Numbered from the stretch's first letter, positions 1-8,130 are shown. The stretch is 32,971 nt of DNA from Tenacibaculum finnmarkense (GCF_900239185.1 NZ_OENA01000010.1:1-32971), one strand, 5' to 3'. A program made the numbers and translations. The notes: generated from the letters alone by a model not told the origin.

Positions 1-68
1 TTATCTAAAAATCAATACAATATAGTTCAAATTAACAAAAGGAACAATTTAGAGTCAATGAAATTAAT

Positions 69-1391
69 TTAATAAAAGTGTGAGTTTGCCCTGATCCATT
101 GATTGAGTTGCGAGGCTGTTATCTTATATTTTTGTTGAACTTCTTTCTTCTTCTTTTGTAAATGTATGCTGTTTAAAACTAAATTTTCATATTCACGAAC
201 AACAGATTTTTTAAATTTATCGTAATAATTTTTCGGATTTTCTGCTAATTGCATTGTTTTGGCTTTAAAAGCAGGAGTACCAAGTAGTGTAATCCAATTA
301 GAAAATTGTTCGGCATTTAAATGATATTTTTCTTGAATTTGCTCTTTCTTACTTTGTAAATAAGCGGCATTAAATATGGCTTGCTCATATTCTGTAACAG
401 CTAACTTTTTAAATTTTGAATAATAGATAGTACTGTATTTTTCAGGAGCGCCAATATCGGTTGTTTTAAGGCTGTTTTTATTTGTTGTTAAGTTAGAATA
501 TTTAGCAATCCATTGATTTAGCTGTTCAGCGTTTAAACTATATTTTTGCTGTAAATTATCTTTTTTACTTTGTGTATGAGTAGTTTCTAAAACTAATTTA
601 TCATATTCGGCAACCACCGAAAATTGAAATTTCTCATAATGACTAGCCGTACTTTCTGCTGATACTGTATTATTATTAGTTCGTGTTGTTTGCGACGAAC
701 GAACTGTTTCAACGGTTTTTTTAACTACTACAACAGGCGCTTTTTGTACATTATTTATCGTTGTTGTGTAATTTGCAGTGGCATCTTTATACCATCCTTC
801 AGGGGTATTGTTAAGCTGTGTATCGTTTATCAAAATATTTTTTAACCTATTTGTAGTGGTGTCTAAGGTTTCTAATTTTGTACAGGCTTTAACATCTAAA
901 TTTGTTAATTTATTATAACTAGCGTACAAAGTTTCAAGATTTGGATTATCGCCTAGAATTAAACTTTCTAAATTATTACTATCGCAACTTACATAAACTA
1001 ATTGATTATTATTACTAAGGTCAAGGCTATTAATTTTATTTTCACTGCAATTTAAAAAAGTAATAGAGGTGCTTTTTGATAAATCTATTTTAGTAATATT
1101 ATTACCAAAACAATCTAATCGTTTTAAATTAGGGAAGCTTTCAAGCCCTGTTAAATCTTTAATTTTAGAGTGTACGTTGGGTAATAATTTGTTAGTTATT
1201 GGGTCGTTTATATTCAAATTAACCACATATTTTGCATCGCTAACCAAAATATTTCCATTTAAACCATTCGAATCAATATCTAAATCAATCAAACATTCCT
1301 CTAGGCCAATATCAGGAATTATAATGGTTTCTTGCGCCGTTGTATTTAAAGCGATAAAAAGTAAAAAATAGAAGGGTATTGTTATTTTCAT
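69..1391 (-). CDS. Secreted leucine-rich-repeat protein with three C-terminal HTH-like repeats
   Basis: Exact function not recognised. The 440-residue product begins with a signal peptide (about residues 1-20, ending TTAQ), so it should leave the cytoplasm. Residues about 78-190 are leucine-rich repeats of the LxxLxCxxN/LxxLDLSxN kind seen in Bacteroidota surface proteins. A low-complexity Thr/Asn/Val linker (about 205-250) follows. The last part holds three copies of a roughly 46-residue unit (about 251-297, 322-368, 389-435), each with a [FY]xKFxxxVxxEY start and a QxKYxxxxxQ[LF]xxWI end. The second half of each unit resembles the helix-turn-helix of IS3-type transposase OrfA proteins, which is unexpected in an exported protein. 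There is no obvious type IX sorting tail. It has its own promoter with a full consensus (TTG-N19-TAGTTTTG). Gene call is firm; the role is unknown, possibly binding or adhesion. Confidence 0.85.
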   Translation of the reverse strand: MKITIPFYFLLFIALNTTAQETIIIPDIGLEECLIDLDIDSNGLNGNILVSDAKYVVNLNINDPITNKLLPNVHSKIKDLTGLESFPNLKRLDCFGNNITKIDLSKSTSITFLNCSENKINSLDLSNNNQLVYVSCDSNNLESLILGDNPNLETLYASYNKLTNLDVKACTKLETLDTTTNRLKNILINDTQLNNTPEGWYKDATANYTTTINNVQKAPVVVVKKTVETVRSSQTTRTNNNTVSAESTASHYEKFQFSVVAEYDKLVLETTHTQSKKDNLQQKYSLNAEQLNQWIAKYSNLTTNKNSLKTTDIGAPEKYSTIYYSKFKKLAVTEYEQAIFNAAYLQSKKEQIQEKYHLNAEQFSNWITLLGTPAFKAKTMQLAENPKNYYDKFKKSVVREYENLVLNSIHLQKKKKEVQQKYKITASQLNQWIRANSHFY

Positions 1392-1407
1392 AATTGGGGT
1401 TTTGTTG

Positions 1408-1437
1408 CAAAACTATCTATTTATATGCTTTTATCAA
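1408..1437 (-). promoter_or_regulatory. Bacteroidota-type promoter of the LRR gene
   Basis: On the minus strand TTG (1435-1437), 19 bases, then TAGTTTTG (1408-1415) match the Bacteroidota primary sigma factor consensus TTTG/TTG-N19-TAnnTTTG exactly. The start codon lies 16 bases downstream of the -7 element, giving a very short leader. This is the best two-box promoter in the window. Confidence 0.7.
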
Positions 1438-1501
1438 CTAAAATTTAGAAGATATTTATTTTGTCAAAATAATGTTTAAAATCTGGTATATTTTAAAAGT
1501 G

Positions 1502-1509
1502 TACCTTTG
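1502..1509 (+). promoter_or_regulatory. -7 element TACCTTTG of dnaG
   Basis: TACCTTTG fits the Bacteroidota -7 consensus TAnnTTTG. A clear -33 TTTG at the right distance is not visible. The element overlaps the TTG at 1507 that could be read as an upstream start codon. Transcription would begin after that codon, so it supports translation from the ATG at 1531. Confidence 0.55.
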
Positions 1510-1530
1510 CGAGTTGTATTTTATACGATT

Positions 1531-3525
1531 ATGATAACCCAACAAACAATAGATAAAGTTTTTGAAGCTGCCCAAGTTGCTGAGGTAATTGGCGAATTTG
1601 TGCAATTGAAAAAATCAGGAAGTAGTTTTAAAGGATTGAGCCCATTTACCGATGAGCGAACACCCTCGTTTATGGTATCGCCAGTAAAGCAAATTTGGAA
1701 AGATTTTAGTACCGGGAAAGGAGGGAATGCAGTGTCTTTTTTAATGGAACATGAACATTATTCTTATCCTGAGGCTATTAAATGGTTGGCTAAAAAGTAT
1801 AATATTGAGGTAGAAGAAACCGAGCAATCTGACCAGCAAAAAGAACAATTAAATGAACGAGAAAGTATGTTTTTAGCCTCTAAATTTGCTAAAGATTATT
1901 TTCACGATTTATTAATGAATAGCCAACAAGGACGTGCAATTGGTTTATCTTATTTTAAAGAAAGAGGTTTTCGAGAAGATATTATTGAAAAATTTGACTT
2001 AGGATATTGTAAGGATGAGTGGGATAATTTTACCAATGCCGCTTTATCAAAAGGCTACGATTTAAAATATTTAAAATCGACAGGATTAACCATTGTAAAA
2101 GAAGGCGGTACTCAAGACCGAAAATTTGACCGTTTTAAAGGACGTGTAATGTTTCCGATACATAGTATGTCGGGGCGAATTTTAGGTTTTGGAGGACGAA
2201 TTTTAACCAATGATAAAAAAGCAGCAAAATATTTAAATTCACCAGAAAGTGATATTTACCATAAAAGTAAAATTTTATACGGAATTTATCAAGCAAAAAA
2301 AGAAATTGCAAAGCTTGATAATTGTTATTTGGTAGAAGGATATACCGATGTTGTTTCTTTTTATCAATCAGGAATTGAAAATGTGGTAGCTTCATCAGGA
2401 ACGGCATTAACGCCCGATCAAATCCGATTGGTAAACCGTTTGACTAAAAATATTACGGTTTTATTTGATGGTGATGCGGCAGGAATTAGGGCATCTATTC
2501 GAGGAATTGATTTGATTTTAGAGCAAGGAATGAATGTAAAAGTGGTTTCTTTTCCTGAAGGAGAAGACCCTGATAGTTTTGCAAAATCACATTCTACCGC
2601 TGAATTAAAACAGTTTTTAGAAGATAAATCGCAAGATTTTATTGAATTTAAAGTTTCTTTACTAATGGAAGAAGCAAAGAACGATCCTGTAAAAAAAGCG
2701 GGATTAATTCGTGATATTGTAACGAGTATTTCAAAAATTCCTGACGGTATTCAGCGAGAAGTTTACGTGCAAGAATGTGCGCGTATTATGGATATTTCCG
2801 AACAAGTTTTATTTAATGAATTAGCGCAGTTGTTAAATAAAAGTGTTGCAAATTCGAATAAACGAAGTTCAAATCAGCCAACGGCATCTTATGCTGAAAC
2901 GGCATCGCAAGCCTCTATGGGGGTTGTAAAAGGCGGTGGAAAAGGACGCAAAGAAATTAATCAATTAGAGATTTTAGAAAAAGAAATTATCAGAATATTA
3001 TTATTGTACGGTAATGAAGTGGTCGACTTTGTAAATTGGGTGGCTACAGTTGATGAAAAAGGGCAGCCTGTTTTAGAAAAAGAAGAATATCAAAATACGG
3101 TTTCAAACGAGTTGTATTTAAATTTACAGGAAGATGAAATTGAGTTTGCCAATGAGCTTTTTAAATTAACCTATTATCAGTTAGTACATCAATTAAATCA
3201 AGATGAAAAAATTTCTATTGATAGATTGATAATGCACGAAAATCAAGAAATAGCAAGCTTGGTAACCAATATTTTAATGGATGAAGAAAAATATTCGTTA
3301 AGCGATTGGGAGCGCAAAGAAATTGTGGTTACAACGGCTATAAAAGTATTACCGAAATTAGTTTCTGATGCTGTTTTAAGATTAAGAACTATTTTAATTA
3401 AATTAAAGATTGAAGAAATAATGCATGAAGTACAAACGAATAAAATTATACCTAATTTAGAAGAAATATCAAATTATAACAGTTTAAGAACTCGTCTTTT
3501 TAATCAGTTGAATCGGGTAGTTTAA
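1531..3525 (+). CDS. dnaG: DNA primase DnaG, zinc-ligand-less flavobacterial type
   Basis: Makes RNA primers for chromosome replication together with the DnaB helicase. From the chosen ATG the product has 664 residues. N-terminal CHC2-like domain: the family frame is intact (GLSPFTDERTPSF at 35-47, GKGGNAVSFLME at 62-73), but the usual Cys/His/Cys/Cys ligands are replaced by Ser37, Thr40, Asp58 and Thr61, so no zinc should be bound. The catalytic core and TOPRIM domain follow, with VEGYTDV and LFDGDAAG carrying the metal-binding acidic residues. The C-terminal part should be the helicase-binding domain. A longer reading from TTG at 1507 is rejected because that codon lies in the promoter -7 element. 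Single-gene unit, convergent with nadE. As far as I recall, the zinc-less form is shared by related flavobacteria. Confidence 0.95.
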   Translation: MITQQTIDKVFEAAQVAEVIGEFVQLKKSGSSFKGLSPFTDERTPSFMVSPVKQIWKDFSTGKGGNAVSFLMEHEHYSYPEAIKWLAKKYNIEVEETEQSDQQKEQLNERESMFLASKFAKDYFHDLLMNSQQGRAIGLSYFKERGFREDIIEKFDLGYCKDEWDNFTNAALSKGYDLKYLKSTGLTIVKEGGTQDRKFDRFKGRVMFPIHSMSGRILGFGGRILTNDKKAAKYLNSPESDIYHKSKILYGIYQAKKEIAKLDNCYLVEGYTDVVSFYQSGIENVVASSGTALTPDQIRLVNRLTKNITVLFDGDAAGIRASIRGIDLILEQGMNVKVVSFPEGEDPDSFAKSHSTAELKQFLEDKSQDFIEFKVSLLMEEAKNDPVKKAGLIRDIVTSISKIPDGIQREVYVQECARIMDISEQVLFNELAQLLNKSVANSNKRSSNQPTASYAETASQASMGVVKGGGKGRKEINQLEILEKEIIRILLLYGNEVVDFVNWVATVDEKGQPVLEKEEYQNTVSNELYLNLQEDEIEFANELFKLTYYQLVHQLNQDEKISIDRLIMHENQEIASLVTNILMDEEKYSLSDWERKEIVVTTAIKVLPKLVSDAVLRLRTILIKLKIEEIMHEVQTNKIIPNLEEISNYNSLRTRLFNQLNRVV

Positions 3526-3546
3526 TGGTTTTTAAAAAAAGATAAA

Positions 3547-3575
3547 CGTCATGCTTAAATAAATTCAGCATGACG
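3547..3575. terminator. Palindrome between convergent dnaG and nadE, repeat family C
   Basis: CGTCATGCT (3547-3555), an 11-base loop and AGCATGACG (3567-3575) form a perfect 9-bp stem between two convergent genes, so it may end transcription from both sides, though its T-tracts are weak. Its reverse complement matches the motif CTGCTGAATTTATTTAAGCA that occurs twice at the right end of the window (near 32645 and 32782). It is therefore also a member of an interspersed repeat family. Confidence 0.6.
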
Positions 3576-3603
3576 GATTCTATTTCTTATTTTCAAAATT
3601 AAT

Positions 3604-4392
3604 TTACTTCAATTCACTAGGAATTTCACAAACAGGAATCGGAATCATTTTATGTTGATTGATGCGATTTAATCGAGTGTAAATTTTAAAAACTTCTAGT
3701 TCTCTGTTTTCAAAATCAGCTTCCGTTTTTCCTGAATCTAACATTTTCATTGCCCATTCTAATTCATCATAAGAAGCGCCAATTTGATCTTCATCTGTTC
3801 TGCTATCGCCAAAAAGTCCATCGGTAGGTTGGGCATTTTGTATCGAATCAGGTACTTTTAAATGTGCTGCCAAGGCATAAACTTCCGATTTTACTAAATC
3901 GGCAATTGGGCTTAAATCGACACCGCCATCGCCATATTTTGTGTAAAAACCTACGCCAAAATCTTCTACTTTATTACCTGTTCCGGTAACTAATAAACCG
4001 TGTAATCCTGCAAAATAATATAAGGCAGTCATACGTAAACGAGCACGTGTGTTTGCTAAGGCTAAATCGGTTTTTGCAGATGTTTCTACTTCAGGAACAA
4101 CACTTTTAAAACCTTCAAAAACACTTGTTAAATCTACTTCAGCTTCACTAACGTTGCTAAAACGCGCTTTTAACTGTTTAATATGTTCGTTGGCTCTGTT
4201 TACTTGGCTTTCAGCTTGATGAATTGGCAATTCAACACATAAAACTTTTAAGCCAGTTTGGGCACATAAGGTTGAAGTTACCGCGCTATCGATACCTCCA
4301 GAAATACCTAGTACAAAACCATTTACTCCCGCTTTATTGGCGTATTCTTTTAACCATTTTACAATATGTTCAGAAACTTTTGGCGTATTCAT
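3604..4392 (-). CDS. nadE: NH3-dependent NAD+ synthetase
   Basis: Catalyses the last step of NAD+ synthesis, amidating nicotinate adenine dinucleotide with ATP and ammonia. At 262 residues from ATG 4392 it is the short form without a glutaminase domain, so it uses free ammonia. The P-loop-like ATP pyrophosphatase motif SGGIDSAV sits near residue 31. GTGNKVEDFGVGFYTKYGDGGVD and the following IADLVKSEVYALA are typical NadE signatures. A TTG two codons upstream (4398) is a possible but less likely start. It lies divergently beside gldB, an arrangement I recall from other flavobacteria. Confidence 0.93.
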   Translation of the reverse strand: MNTPKVSEHIVKWLKEYANKAGVNGFVLGISGGIDSAVTSTLCAQTGLKVLCVELPIHQAESQVNRANEHIKQLKARFSNVSEAEVDLTSVFEGFKSVVPEVETSAKTDLALANTRARLRMTALYYFAGLHGLLVTGTGNKVEDFGVGFYTKYGDGGVDLSPIADLVKSEVYALAAHLKVPDSIQNAQPTDGLFGDSRTDEDQIGASYDELEWAMKMLDSGKTEADFENRELEVFKIYTRLNRINQHKMIPIPVCEIPSELK

Positions 4393-4488
4393 AATCAACT
4401 ATATTTTATAAGGGTTTATATAAAAATGATATAAACTATTTTAGTAATTTCGACGTTGTAATATTAAATGTAAATATACTATAAGTTC

Positions 4489-5451
4489 ATGAGAAAATTT
4501 TTAGCACTTTGTGTTTTAGTTTTAGCGATAATATCTTGTAAAAAAGAAATTAATTCTAAATTAAAAGTAGATGTATCGAACATAAAAGTTAATGTAAAAA
4601 TAGATAGATTTGATGTAGATTTTTATAAAACAACTCCTGCCGATTTAGGTAAAACGAAACTGAAATATCCATTTTTATTTCCGCAAGAACCCGACAGTGT
4701 TTGGATTAATAAAATAAACAATAAAGATGAACGTGAATTGTATGATGAAACACAAAAAGTATTTTCTAATATAACTGGTTTAACGACTGATTTAAATTCA
4801 TTTTTTAAGCATTTAAAATACTATAATCCGAAGGCTAAAACACCAAGAGTAATTACGATGCTTACCAATATTGATTATGATAACCGCATTGTTTTTGCCG
4901 ATAGTTTATTGCTTATTTCTTTGGATGCTTATTTGGGTAAAAAACATCCTTTTTATAGTGAATACCCTGCGTATATAAAACAAAACAATGAAAAAGAACA
5001 GGTTATTGTCGATGTAGCAAAAGCCATTTTAAATGCGCATAAGTTTTCTAAAAAACCACGAAGTTTTGTTGATAAAATGATTTATAAAGGTAAAAAAATG
5101 TACCTATTAGATGCGTATTTACCAGCAGTTTCTGATTCGTTAAAAATAGGATATTCACAAAATAAAATGCGTTGGGCAGAAAGTAATGAAGCGCAAATTT
5201 GGAAATATTTCATCGAAAAAAACATGCTATATAATACTGATAAAGAGCTAGATATTCGCTTTTTAGATATTGCGCCTTTTTCAAAGTTTTATCTAGAAAA
5301 AGATAGGCAATCTCCAGGAAGAATAGGGGAGTTTATTGGTTGGCAAATAGTGCGTTCGTACATGCAAAAGAATGATGTATCTTTGCCAGAATTATTACAA
5401 AAAAATGAAGCTGAAATCTTCATAAAATCAAACTATAAACCAAAGAAATAA
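4489..5451 (+). CDS. gldB: Gliding motility lipoprotein GldB
   Basis: GldB is a lipoprotein needed for gliding motility, and its gene is a standard companion of gldC in Flavobacterium-type genomes. The 320-residue product starts with a lipoprotein signal, MRKFLALCVLVLAIISCKK, with the lipid-modified cysteine at residue 17. The body, including DRFDVDFYKTTP, the KYPFLFP segment and the later RIGEFIGWQIVRSYM segment, matches GldB as I know it. Its TAA overlaps the gldC ATG by one base (TAATG), so the two are translationally coupled. A weak promoter-like TAATTTCG lies about 35 bases upstream. Function is assigned by family resemblance and by the gldC neighbour. Confidence 0.92.
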   Translation: MRKFLALCVLVLAIISCKKEINSKLKVDVSNIKVNVKIDRFDVDFYKTTPADLGKTKLKYPFLFPQEPDSVWINKINNKDERELYDETQKVFSNITGLTTDLNSFFKHLKYYNPKAKTPRVITMLTNIDYDNRIVFADSLLLISLDAYLGKKHPFYSEYPAYIKQNNEKEQVIVDVAKAILNAHKFSKKPRSFVDKMIYKGKKMYLLDAYLPAVSDSLKIGYSQNKMRWAESNEAQIWKYFIEKNMLYNTDKELDIRFLDIAPFSKFYLEKDRQSPGRIGEFIGWQIVRSYMQKNDVSLPELLQKNEAEIFIKSNYKPKK

Positions 5452-5786
5452 TGGCGATAGAGCACACTTCTAAAATAACATTTACAATAGGCTTAGACGA
5501 AAATAAAATCCCAGAACAAATTTCATGGAATGCCGAAGATGGAGGCATTGATAATGAATCATCAAAAGCGATTATGTTATCAGTTTGGGATCATAAGAAA
5601 AAAGATACTTTACGTATGGATTTATGGACCAAAGATATGCCTGTTGATGAAATGAAGCAATTTTATCATCAAACATTAGTGTCAATGGCAAGTTCATTTG
5701 AAAGAGCTACCGATGATAAAAAAATGGGTGATACCATGCGTGATTTTTGTGAGTATTTTGCTGAAAAATTAGAATTGAAAAAATAG
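5451..5786 (+). CDS. gldC: Gliding motility protein GldC
   Basis: Small (111 residues) protein without a signal peptide, so cytoplasmic. Its genetic role in gliding is established in Flavobacterium, but its biochemical activity is unknown to me. The N-terminal SKITFTIGLDENKIPEQISWNAEDGG and the DTLRMDLWTKDMPVDEM stretch are characteristic. It overlaps the end of gldB by one base and is followed directly by a strong terminator, so gldB-gldC is a two-gene operon. Confidence 0.93.
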   Translation: MAIEHTSKITFTIGLDENKIPEQISWNAEDGGIDNESSKAIMLSVWDHKKKDTLRMDLWTKDMPVDEMKQFYHQTLVSMASSFERATDDKKMGDTMRDFCEYFAEKLELKK

Positions 5787-5808
5787 TTTTAAAACATTTT
5801 TAAAACCT

Positions 5809-5839
5809 AAAAAAGCAGCTTAATAGCTGCTTTTTTTTT
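5809..5839 (+). terminator. Rho-independent terminator of gldBC
   Basis: AGCAGCT (5814-5820), loop TAAT, AGCTGCT (5825-5831), then a run of nine Ts. A-rich bases before the stem mirror the T-run. It stands 23 bases after the gldC stop codon. Confidence 0.88.
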
Positions 5840-5866
5840 AGAACCTGTTTAAATTTTATCTAAAAA
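5840..5866 (+). repeat. Repeat family D end (AGAACCTGTTTAAATTTTATC)
   Basis: Starts with AGAACCTGTTTAAATTT, a motif that recurs with small changes at 27389-27410, in reverse at 27596-27612 and at 32934-32957. Here it directly abuts the point where the response regulator reading frame begins, without its normal N-terminus. This suggests the end of an inserted element or the scar of a deletion. Confidence 0.5.
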
Positions 5867-6454
5867 AGTATTTTTGAGTCGATTCCAGAATATAATATTT
5901 TACTAGCAACTAGTGATGGTTCAGAAATATTAAAATATATAGAAAACAATAAGACCCAAAAAATTGACCTTATTATAACAGATATTACAATGCCTAAATT
6001 AGATGGTATTTCTTTAAATAAAGCAATAAAATAAAAAAAATCAGCAATTAAAACACTTATTGTAAGTATGCACATAAATGCTGAAATGATAGCCGTTTTA
6101 ATACATGATAATGTAGATGGTTATGTGCCTAAAAATGCCGAAAAGGAAGAGTTATGCAATGCTATTGAAATAATTTTAAAAGGTGAAAAATATTTTTCCA
6201 AAGAAATAAAAGATATGTATCTAGAAAGTAAATTATTAAATAAAAAAGAAGAATTAGTTAAATTAACACAAAGAGAAAAGCAAGTGGTTACCCTGATTGC
6301 TCAAGAATTTACAACACAAGAAATTGCAGACACCTTATTTTTAAGCAAACACACTATAGAGAGCTATCGTAAAAATTTAATGTTGAAATTAGATGTAAGA
6401 AATATTGCAGGCTTAACCAAGTATGCTTTAAGGATGAATTATTTAGCTAATTAA
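5864..6454 (+). pseudogene. Broken NarL/LuxR-family response regulator
   Basis: Reading in one frame from 5864 gives most of a two-component response regulator. SIPEYNILLATSDGSEIL and DLIITDITMPKLDGIS form the receiver core, with the phospho-acceptor Asp codon at 5981-5983. After an in-frame TAA (6032-6034) the frame goes on with KTLIVSMH, VDGYVPKNAEKEEL and a C-terminal LuxR helix-turn-helix (LTQREKQVVTLIAQEFTTQEIADTLFLSKHTIESYRKNLMLKL). The receiver's first beta strand and its acidic pair, about 25 codons including a start, are missing exactly where repeat family D ends. Truncation plus a nonsense codon argue for a pseudogene. An ATG at 6068 could still give a 128-residue DNA-binding fragment. 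No histidine kinase partner is nearby. It overlaps the end of the convergent folK fusion by 8 bases. Confidence 0.85.
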
Positions 6455-7580
6455 TAGTATGTTGTACTATTTTATCGATTATAAATCTATAATCTTCTGG
6501 ATTATTTACAAAATCTAACTCAGAAACATCAATTACTAAAATATTTAATTCAGGTACTTTTTTTATAAAATTACTATAGCCATCTTCTATTTTTTGCAAA
6601 TAAGTTGCTGCTATATTTTGCTCGTAAGCTCTTCCTCTATTTTTTATGTTTTCAAGTAAACGCTCGGTATTTTGATATAAATACACATATAAATCGGGCT
6701 TTTTAACTTCTTTATAAAGTAAATCAAACATTTTTTGATACAAGGTGTATTCTTCTTTTGGTAAGGTTACTTGTGCAAAAATTAACGATTTAAACATATA
6801 ATAATCAGAAATAATACAATTTTTAAAGCCGTTAAATTGTGCCAAATCATCGGTTAATTGCTGGTGTCTGTCCGCAAGAAAGCTCATTTCTAAAGGAAAA
6901 GCATAGCGCTCTTTATCTTGATAAAATTTAGGTAGAAAAGGGTTGTCTGCAAAACGTTCTAAAACAAGTTTTGAATTAAAATTATGAGCCATCATAGTAG
7001 ATAATGATGTTTTTCCTGCACCTATATTTCCTTCAATAGCAATGTAATTATAAGTGTCTGATATCGTTATAGGTATTTTTAAAGTGTCTTTAATTTTTGA
7101 AATTTCAGAGGTATCGCTACAATTTATTAAACAATCGTGTAAGTTTTTTTTTGCTGTTGGATGAAGTATGTTTTTAGCAATTTCAACCAATGGTACTAAC
7201 ACAAATTTACGTTGTAACATTCTAGGATGTGGTACAATCAAATTTTCTGAAAAAATAATTTCATCAGTATATAATAAAATATCTAAATCAATAATTCGGT
7301 CGGTATAACCACTTTTATTTTTTCGAGTTCTACCTAATTCATCCTCTAAAGAAAGTAGGTGTTTAATTAAGTTTTCAGGCGATAAATGCGTGGTAAGTTT
7401 AATGCAGGTATTGTAAAAATCGGCACCATCAAAACCCAAAGAAGGAGTTTCATATACGGAGGCTATTTTTTGTATTGTACCAATACTGCTAGCAATCAAA
7501 TTGATTGCGTTTTGTAAGTTTTCTAGTCGATTACCTTGGTTGGTTCCTATTGATAAATAGGTGATTTGTTGTTTTTTCAT
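6447..7580 (-). CDS. folK: FolK (HPPK)-deoxynucleoside kinase fusion
   Basis: Two enzymes in one 377-residue chain. Residues 1 to about 150 are 6-hydroxymethyl-7,8-dihydropterin pyrophosphokinase of folate synthesis: SIGTNQGNR at 10-18, ELGRTRK at 81-87, and the metal-binding DLD at 98-100 in RIIDLDILLY. Residues about 175-377 are a deoxynucleoside kinase of the dGK/dAK type: P-loop GNIGAGKTS at 184-192, the ERF motif, and the lid-like RGRAYEQNI. The second half should phosphorylate deoxynucleosides with ATP. I recall this fusion as usual in Flavobacteriia, so it is not a sequencing artefact. The fused kinase resembles the separate kinase at 16466-17080, so the genome has two copies of this activity. 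The next gene upstream (7614-8054) ends 33 bases before this start and may be co-transcribed. Confidence 0.92.
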   Translation of the reverse strand: MKKQQITYLSIGTNQGNRLENLQNAINLIASSIGTIQKIASVYETPSLGFDGADFYNTCIKLTTHLSPENLIKHLLSLEDELGRTRKNKSGYTDRIIDLDILLYTDEIIFSENLIVPHPRMLQRKFVLVPLVEIAKNILHPTAKKNLHDCLINCSDTSEISKIKDTLKIPITISDTYNYIAIEGNIGAGKTSLSTMMAHNFNSKLVLERFADNPFLPKFYQDKERYAFPLEMSFLADRHQQLTDDLAQFNGFKNCIISDYYMFKSLIFAQVTLPKEEYTLYQKMFDLLYKEVKKPDLYVYLYQNTERLLENIKNRGRAYEQNIAATYLQKIEDGYSNFIKKVPELNILVIDVSELDFVNNPEDYRFIIDKIVQHTIN

Positions 7581-7613
7581 AAAAAGAGCACAAAGAAACT
7601 GAAAAAAGAGTTA

Positions 7614-8054
7614 TTATTTAGCTATTTGTTTTAATTCTTTTAGTTTTTCTTGAGCGTCAACTTTATCATTAAAAAACAAGCTTTTAGAATTAATAATGAT
7701 ATATTTTTCAAATATACTCGCTGTTTTACTCATTTTTACCGTGGTGTATTTCGTTGTTTTTAGCCTAAAACTACTAATATCTCCAATTTTATCAAAAGTA
7801 TAGGTTTCAGGTGTGCGAAATTGTTTCTTTAAAATTAAGGTGTTGTTTTCTATTTTTGCATTGCAAACAAACAAAAATAAGTAGCTTAAAAAACTAATAA
7901 AAGTTAAAAAAATGATGCTTCCAAATATTATTTTACCGTTGATTCCTTGGTTTATAACCGTATTAAAAATTATAGGAATTAATAGTATGGGCGCTAACAA
8001 ACTAAGGTATAAACTTAAATTTGTAAATTTTGAAGATAATTTAATGCTTTTCAT
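7614..8054 (-). CDS. Small membrane protein with PH-like tail, function unknown
   Basis: Product of 146 residues, not recognised as a named family. Two hydrophobic stretches (about residues 15-32 and 42-64) look like a membrane hairpin. They are followed by a soluble, beta-rich part (AKIENNTLILKKQFRTPETYTFDKIGDISSF) that looks like the bacterial PH-like domains often found behind two membrane helices. That domain reading is an inference from the pattern only. It lies between the pnp terminator and the folK fusion, and a degenerate promoter-like TATATTCG occurs just upstream. Confidence 0.75.
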   Translation of the reverse strand: MKSIKLSSKFTNLSLYLSLLAPILLIPIIFNTVINQGINGKIIFGSIIFLTFISFLSYLFLFVCNAKIENNTLILKKQFRTPETYTFDKIGDISSFRLKTTKYTTVKMSKTASIFEKYIIINSKSLFFNDKVDAQEKLKELKQIAK

Positions 8055-8080
8055 GCAATATAATTTTTTGCGAATATAAA

Positions 8081-8112
8081 AAAAACCGCTAAAATAATTT
8101 AGCGGTTTTAAG
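8081..8112 (-). terminator. Rho-independent terminator of pnp
   Basis: AAAACCGCTAAA (8082-8093), loop ATAA, TTTAGCGGTTTT (8098-8109): a perfect 12-bp stem placed 20 bases beyond the pnp stop codon. The minus-strand tail is T-rich. Confidence 0.9.
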
Positions 8113-8130
8113 ATTGTGTAAAAAAGAAAA

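Noticed and set aside
1..68. End of a neighbouring gene at the left edge
   Set aside because: Too short and full of stops; no support for coding.
1069..1371. 100-codon plus-strand ORF
   Set aside because: Antisense shadow of the LRR gene; low-complexity hydrophobic product without family features.
1507..1530. TTG start giving DnaG eight extra residues
   Set aside because: The TTG is part of the promoter -7 element TACCTTTG, and the conserved protein begins at the ATG at 1531.
2135..2407. 90-codon minus-strand ORF
   Set aside because: Antisense shadow inside dnaG.
5860..6075. 71-codon minus-strand membrane-like ORF
   Set aside because: Antisense to the response regulator remnant, which explains the coding signal far better.
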